From the NCBI RefSeq assembly GCF_000243115.2, contig NZ_CP007035.1, positions 2,852,001-2,916,000 on the forward strand: 64,000 nt of DNA. Reading direction: 5' to 3'. The translations under genes were made by a program, and so were the position numbers. The DNA is from Niabella soli DSM 19437 (GTDB lineage: Bacteria; Bacteroidota; Bacteroidia; Chitinophagales; Chitinophagaceae). Below are positions 60,131 through 64,000 of the stretch, piece by piece. The stretch's first letter is position 1. Every line of letters starts with the position of its first letter. Under the pieces are notes generated by a model, which made no database searches, was not told where the DNA came from, and worked only from the letters and a program-made list of their open reading frames with translations.

Positions 60131-61522
60131 TTATTGTTTTATAGCTTTTGATGTTTGATTCGCACTTTGCAAAATAAATGATAAGGCATTTTCATTCTTA
60201 TCTAAGTCAAACTCAATTGTTGTATCATCGAACTGTTTAATAAAAAAGGAACGGGAACTCATGGGCGTTAGCAAAAATTTATCTTGCCCTGCCTGTTGAT
60301 AATAGAGCAGTCCATTTTCTAAAAAAACAGTGATGCTATCTTTATCCCGAAGGTATCTGCCTTCGAATTTCTTTAGCTGTTTCGCAGGATAAAAAACTTC
60401 TTTATAAATTTTTAGAGGCGGCAGCGGCTTTTTGTAAAGCGCATCCTGGATGAACGGGATGTAATTAAGTCTGTTGGAATGATTCGTAAGAATAATGATT
60501 GTCTTATCTGTGTTAATATCCCGTTCAATATAAGAAACGTATCCCGGCCAGCTCCCGAAATGAGATACCCTGATCCCACGTCCGCCGGTGCTGTCAATCG
60601 ACCAGCCAAATCCATAAGCCGTTCTCGCCCCATCTTTCAGCATAGCCGGTGTAAACATTGCCGCCCGGTCTTTATCTGAAATTAATTTGTCTGTATAGAG
60701 TGCCCGGTCCCATTTCAACAGGTCAATAACAGTAGAATTTACCGTACCATCGCCATACACACCATCCAGCCATTTTACAAACTGGTAGTTTTTTATGCTG
60801 TCTGGTAACAGATATTTTTTTCGTTTTTCATCATACACATACCCCAACGCATAATTTTTTATTGTATGCGGTGCAAATCGCCTTCGGTAAACCATAGTTC
60901 TGGACATTCCCAAGGGATCAAAAATATTGGCCCTCAAAAAATCGGGATAAGATTTTCCCGAACAACGCTCTATGATGCTCGCTAAAAATACATAGCCGGT
61001 ATTGCTGTAATCAAAACGGGTGTCTGGTTCAAATAATAATTTAGGGTGTGTATTTGCAAAGAAATTAATAACGTCTTTATTCGAGACAATTTTATTTTTA
61101 TTCCAGGAGCTATCCATCAGCCTGAGATAGTCTGGAAGCCCACCGGTGTGATTCAGCAAATTACGCACCGTTACGTTTGAATAGAAAGAGAGTTCGGGAA
61201 TATAACTGCCAATGCTTGCCTCCAGGTTTAGCTTCCCATGCTCCTTTAAGATCAGTACCGCCATTGCAGTAAACTGCTTTGTTAAAGAAGCTAATTCAAA
61301 TACTGATTGGTCATTTAAATGCGCCTTTGTCTTCTTATTAGCCACGCCAAAACTTTTCTTATAAACGACCCTGCCCTTTTCGGCAATAAGTACATTGCCA
61401 TTTAGTTTATCAGCCTCGTATAGTTTGTTAAGTACACTGTCTATTGTGCTAATTCTATTTTGTCCTGAAGTTGTTTGTATAAATAAGGAGGAAAGGGCGA
61501 TTATAAACAGATAATATTTCAT
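60131..61522 (-). CDS. Exported serine hydrolase, beta-lactamase (class C) family
   Basis: A 463-aa protein with a signal peptide (YLFIIALSSLFIQTTSGQ). The penicillin-binding fold is shown by the SxxK motif ELASLTKQFTAMAVLIL, YxN in FDYSNTGYVFLASI, and the third motif region SHFGSWPGYVSYIERD. Such proteins act as esterases, peptidases or rarely as lactamases. The last 100 residues form a domain typical of these Bacteroidota proteins. It is convergent with serS across a short repeat-bearing gap. Confidence 0.9.
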   Translation of the reverse strand: MKYYLFIIALSSLFIQTTSGQNRISTIDSVLNKLYEADKLNGNVLIAEKGRVVYKKSFGVANKKTKAHLNDQSVFELASLTKQFTAMAVLILKEHGKLNLEASIGSYIPELSFYSNVTVRNLLNHTGGLPDYLRLMDSSWNKNKIVSNKDVINFFANTHPKLLFEPDTRFDYSNTGYVFLASIIERCSGKSYPDFLRANIFDPLGMSRTMVYRRRFAPHTIKNYALGYVYDEKRKKYLLPDSIKNYQFVKWLDGVYGDGTVNSTVIDLLKWDRALYTDKLISDKDRAAMFTPAMLKDGARTAYGFGWSIDSTGGRGIRVSHFGSWPGYVSYIERDINTDKTIIILTNHSNRLNYIPFIQDALYKKPLPPLKIYKEVFYPAKQLKKFEGRYLRDKDSITVFLENGLLYYQQAGQDKFLLTPMSSRSFFIKQFDDTTIEFDLDKNENALSFILQSANQTSKAIKQ

Positions 61523-61700
61523 AAGTGGTATGGTAGCCAGAATGAAGACTTCACAATGCTTGAAAGTTAAGAAAAAAATCTAATTTTCGCCATATACCTG
61601 TTCATCTCAGCTACCATGCATCCACCATTGCCGCCGGTTTTATAATTTCCTAAAAATTCATTTTAAAAATTTATACATTAGAACACTCAAACCCCTTCCG

Positions 61701-63656
61701 ATGTATAAATTTTTTACACTCTTACTTTGTATTTGCTATTCTATTTACAGTACTGCGCAAAACTATGATCCCAACAAAGTTTTCGCCCCGGGCTTTTATA
61801 CGTTTAACGGCAACGCCTTCCGCGCCGCAGATGGCACACCCGGACGAGCTTATTGGCAAAACCGCGCCAATTATGCTATTGAAGCGGCGTTTGATACCAC
61901 CACCAATATCCTGAGCGGAACTGAAGTCATCGAATACATCAATAACAGTCCGAATACCCTGGATTATCTCTGGCTGGAGCTGGATCAGAATGTAGACAAA
62001 GAAAATTCGCGCGCCCAATCATTGACCGCTCCGGGCCTGGAACCAGCACCGGACAAGGGGTTCAAACTTGCGACCGTTGAACTCAACAACGGTGGCGCCT
62101 GGCAGCAGGCAGCTTATCAGGTACAGGACACACGTATGCAATTACGCTTAAAAAAAGCGCTGGATTCCGGAAAATCACTGAAACTTAAGATCCGTTTTTC
62201 TTTCAAACTACTAAAATCTTCCGCCGCCGACCGGGCCGGGATCCTGCAAACAAAAAACGGGAAAATCTTTGAGTTTGGCTACTGGTTTCCCCGCCTGTGC
62301 GTGTATGACGATCTCAACGGCTGGAATACGTTGCCTTATATTGGCGGAGGTGAATTTTATTTTGAGTATGGCAATATCGATTATAAAATAACGGTTCCTG
62401 CAGGGATGCTGGCTGTTGGCTCCGGGCAGTTGCTGAATGGAAAGGAATTATTGAGCGATAAAGTATTGACCCATCTTTCAAAAGCCCACGCTTCGGATAA
62501 AACAGTGGTCATTTATTCGCAGGAGGATATAAAAAAGCAATCTCCCACAAAAAAAATATCCGGAACCGTGACCTGGCATTTTGCCATGAACAACACGCGC
62601 GACGTGGCTTTCGCACTTTCAAAAGCCTTTATCTGGGATGGGGCAAAAATAGATCTCCCTTCAGGAAAAACAGCTTTCGCGCAATCCGTTTACCCGGAAG
62701 AAAGCGTTCAGGGTAAGAGCGAATGGAATCATGCCACTGAATATGTAAAAGCTTCGGTGGAGGACTTCTCAAAGAAATGGTTTGAATATCCCTATCCGGA
62801 AGCGACGAATGTTGCGGGGCCTATTGGCGGCATGGAATTTCCTGCACTGGCCTTTGATTATTACCGGGAAGGTGGCAAAGGCCTGTGGGCGCTGGTCTCC
62901 CACGAGATCGGGCACACCTGGTACCCGATGATCGTAGGTTCAGACGAGCGGCGTTACCCATTTATGGACGAAGGATTTAATACTTTTATTGATATTTATG
63001 CCCAGGAAGATTTTAATAAAGGCCAGTTTGCGCCCAAGCGCGATGGGGAATATGCGCCCAAAGGAGGCAACCCTGCTGATGAAATTATCCCGGTGATCAA
63101 AGCAACAAAGAACGGACCCACCCTGCTATCGCCGCCCGATGGCATGGATTATAAATATGTGCACCCGCTGGCCTATTTTAAAACGGCCTTTGGTTTGGTA
63201 TTGCTGCGCGATATCATCCTCGGGAAAGACCGGTTTGATTATGCTTTTCGCAGCTACACCAAAAACTGGGCTTTCAAGCATCCTTCGCCCGTTGATTTTT
63301 TCAGAACGATGGACAATGCCGCGGGGGAAGATCTGAGCTGGTTCTGGCGGGAATGGTTTTACAATAACTGGGAACTGGACCAGGCCATTACCGATGTAAA
63401 ATATGTAGACGGCGATCCTGCAAAAGGCGCGCTGATCACTATTGAGAACAAAGAACAAATGGTTATGCCGGTACCCCTTGCTGTTGCAGAGCGTAACGGG
63501 CATACGCAGCATATCCGGGTGCCGGTGGAAGTATGGCAATTGGGCGCTAAGCATACCATCAAAGTCAATACTACATCGCGCCTGGCTTCCGTAGTAATCG
63601 ATCCAAAAAATCAATTGCCGGATAGTAACCGGGAAAACAATAAATGGAAACCCTGA
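61701..63656 (+). CDS. Exported M1-family aminopeptidase
   Basis: A 651-aa zinc metallopeptidase with a signal ending near IYSTAQ. The gluzincin motif HEIGHTWYPMIVG is followed 18 residues later by Glu in PFMDEGFNTF. The substrate-binding loop IGGMEFPALAF replaces the usual GAMEN. The N-terminal beta domain (TTNILSGTEVIEYINNSPNT) is typical. It would trim peptides in the periplasm or at the surface. It ends four bases from the convergent methyltransferase-like gene. Confidence 0.93.
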   Translation: MYKFFTLLLCICYSIYSTAQNYDPNKVFAPGFYTFNGNAFRAADGTPGRAYWQNRANYAIEAAFDTTTNILSGTEVIEYINNSPNTLDYLWLELDQNVDKENSRAQSLTAPGLEPAPDKGFKLATVELNNGGAWQQAAYQVQDTRMQLRLKKALDSGKSLKLKIRFSFKLLKSSAADRAGILQTKNGKIFEFGYWFPRLCVYDDLNGWNTLPYIGGGEFYFEYGNIDYKITVPAGMLAVGSGQLLNGKELLSDKVLTHLSKAHASDKTVVIYSQEDIKKQSPTKKISGTVTWHFAMNNTRDVAFALSKAFIWDGAKIDLPSGKTAFAQSVYPEESVQGKSEWNHATEYVKASVEDFSKKWFEYPYPEATNVAGPIGGMEFPALAFDYYREGGKGLWALVSHEIGHTWYPMIVGSDERRYPFMDEGFNTFIDIYAQEDFNKGQFAPKRDGEYAPKGGNPADEIIPVIKATKNGPTLLSPPDGMDYKYVHPLAYFKTAFGLVLLRDIILGKDRFDYAFRSYTKNWAFKHPSPVDFFRTMDNAAGEDLSWFWREWFYNNWELDQAITDVKYVDGDPAKGALITIENKEQMVMPVPLAVAERNGHTQHIRVPVEVWQLGAKHTIKVNTTSRLASVVIDPKNQLPDSNRENNKWKP

Positions 63657-63660
63657 TCAT

Positions 63661-64000
63661 TTAAAAAATGAAAGGGATCAGGCGCCAGGTATGTTTCCCG
63701 TAATCAATATACTGTTGTCCAAAATGTTTCACCAGCAGCCGTTCTTCAATCCGGATGCGGTTATAAAAAGCCAGCCTCACGGCAATCAATACTACAAGCA
63801 ACGCGATCTGGTTATTGAGGGAAATGCCAAATCCTGCAAAAGACAATAAGGAAGCTGCGTAGGCGGGATGACGGATATATTTATAACAGCCGTCAGTTTT
63901 TAGTACATGCTCCTGCCTTATCGTAACATTCGTTGTGAAAAATTTCCCCAGGGAAGCTATGATAAAAAAGCGCAATAAAATCCCGAGGATCAACAGCCCC
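63661..64000 (-). CDS. Isoprenylcysteine carboxyl methyltransferase-like protein, C-terminal part
   Basis: About 113 residues of a membrane methyltransferase of the ICMT/phospholipid methyltransferase type, open to the right window edge, so the N-terminus is missing. The signature is TDGCYKYIRHPAYAASLLSF, followed by RIRIEERLLVKHFGQQYIDY. The first TTG at 63993 is not a likely start as the reading frame and hydrophobic character continue past it. It uses S-adenosylmethionine; the substrate is unknown. Confidence 0.85.
   Translation of the reverse strand, partial: GLLILGILLRFFIIASLGKFFTTNVTIRQEHVLKTDGCYKYIRHPAYAASLLSFAGFGISLNNQIALLVVLIAVRLAFYNRIRIEERLLVKHFGQQYIDYGKHTWRLIPFIF

Overview
The window looks like a chromosomal segment of a flexirubin-type Bacteroidota, most likely a Chitinophagaceae member. 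The basis is the dialkylresorcinol genes darA/darB, a tyrosine ammonia-lyase of the flexirubin type, promoters of the TAnnTTTG class, little use of Shine-Dalgarno sites, long plant-type IspG, many exported hydrolases, and typical Bacteroidota intergenic repeats. No CRISPR array, rRNA, tRNA, integrase or transposase was seen. Species cannot be read from sequence alone.

Layout. 0-2 kb: two-component system (kinase cut by the left edge), a small unknown gene, an HxlR regulator. 2.2-6.5 kb: a secreted unknown protein, darA and darB in a tight operon with a clear terminator, then a small HTH-like protein and a BtrH-type acyltransferase. 6.7-18 kb: lutB, class I ribonucleotide reductase nrdB-nrdA, fabF with a membrane protein, recQ, and a Cu+ P-type ATPase. 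18.5-21.5 kb: a compact three-gene operon of unknown role (769-aa beta-rich protein, DUF1360 membrane protein, 92-aa protein). 21.7-27.5 kb, minus strand: acpS, a PaaK-like adenylate-forming enzyme, a GH20 enzyme, tyrosine ammonia-lyase and fabG, which together could feed the aryl-polyene half of flexirubin. 27.5-31 kb: yidD and rnpA (apparent ATT start), a secreted beta-helix/PDZ protein, and rpmH with terminator. 31-37.6 kb: sugar isomerase-like protein, murI/murA (overlapping), a TlpA-like thioredoxin, an orphan mobile mystery protein A with two palindromic operators, and DUF420/SCO (cytochrome oxidase assembly). 37.7-43 kb: exported PQQ-type dehydrogenase, M28 and S9 peptidases. 43-53.4 kb: comEC, purH, ispG, a YhhN protein, nadB, an LpxL-like acyltransferase. 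53.5-57.4 kb: ECF sigma factor, small membrane protein, Hsp20, a Crp-family regulator, ThuA, and a CBM48-HhH fusion. 57.6-64 kb: heme A synthase, serS, a serine hydrolase, an M1 peptidase and a partial isoprenylcysteine methyltransferase-like protein.

The points most worth a second look are: an 82-bp palindromic repeat translated in frame inside ispG; the orphan mobile mystery protein A with two 33-bp-phased palindromes; the DUF1360 operon; the glycogen-binding/HhH fusion; the ATT start of rnpA; a MurA with Asp in place of the fosfomycin-target Cys; and at least five families of short dispersed repeats that fill the intergenic gaps and in two places enter coding sequence.
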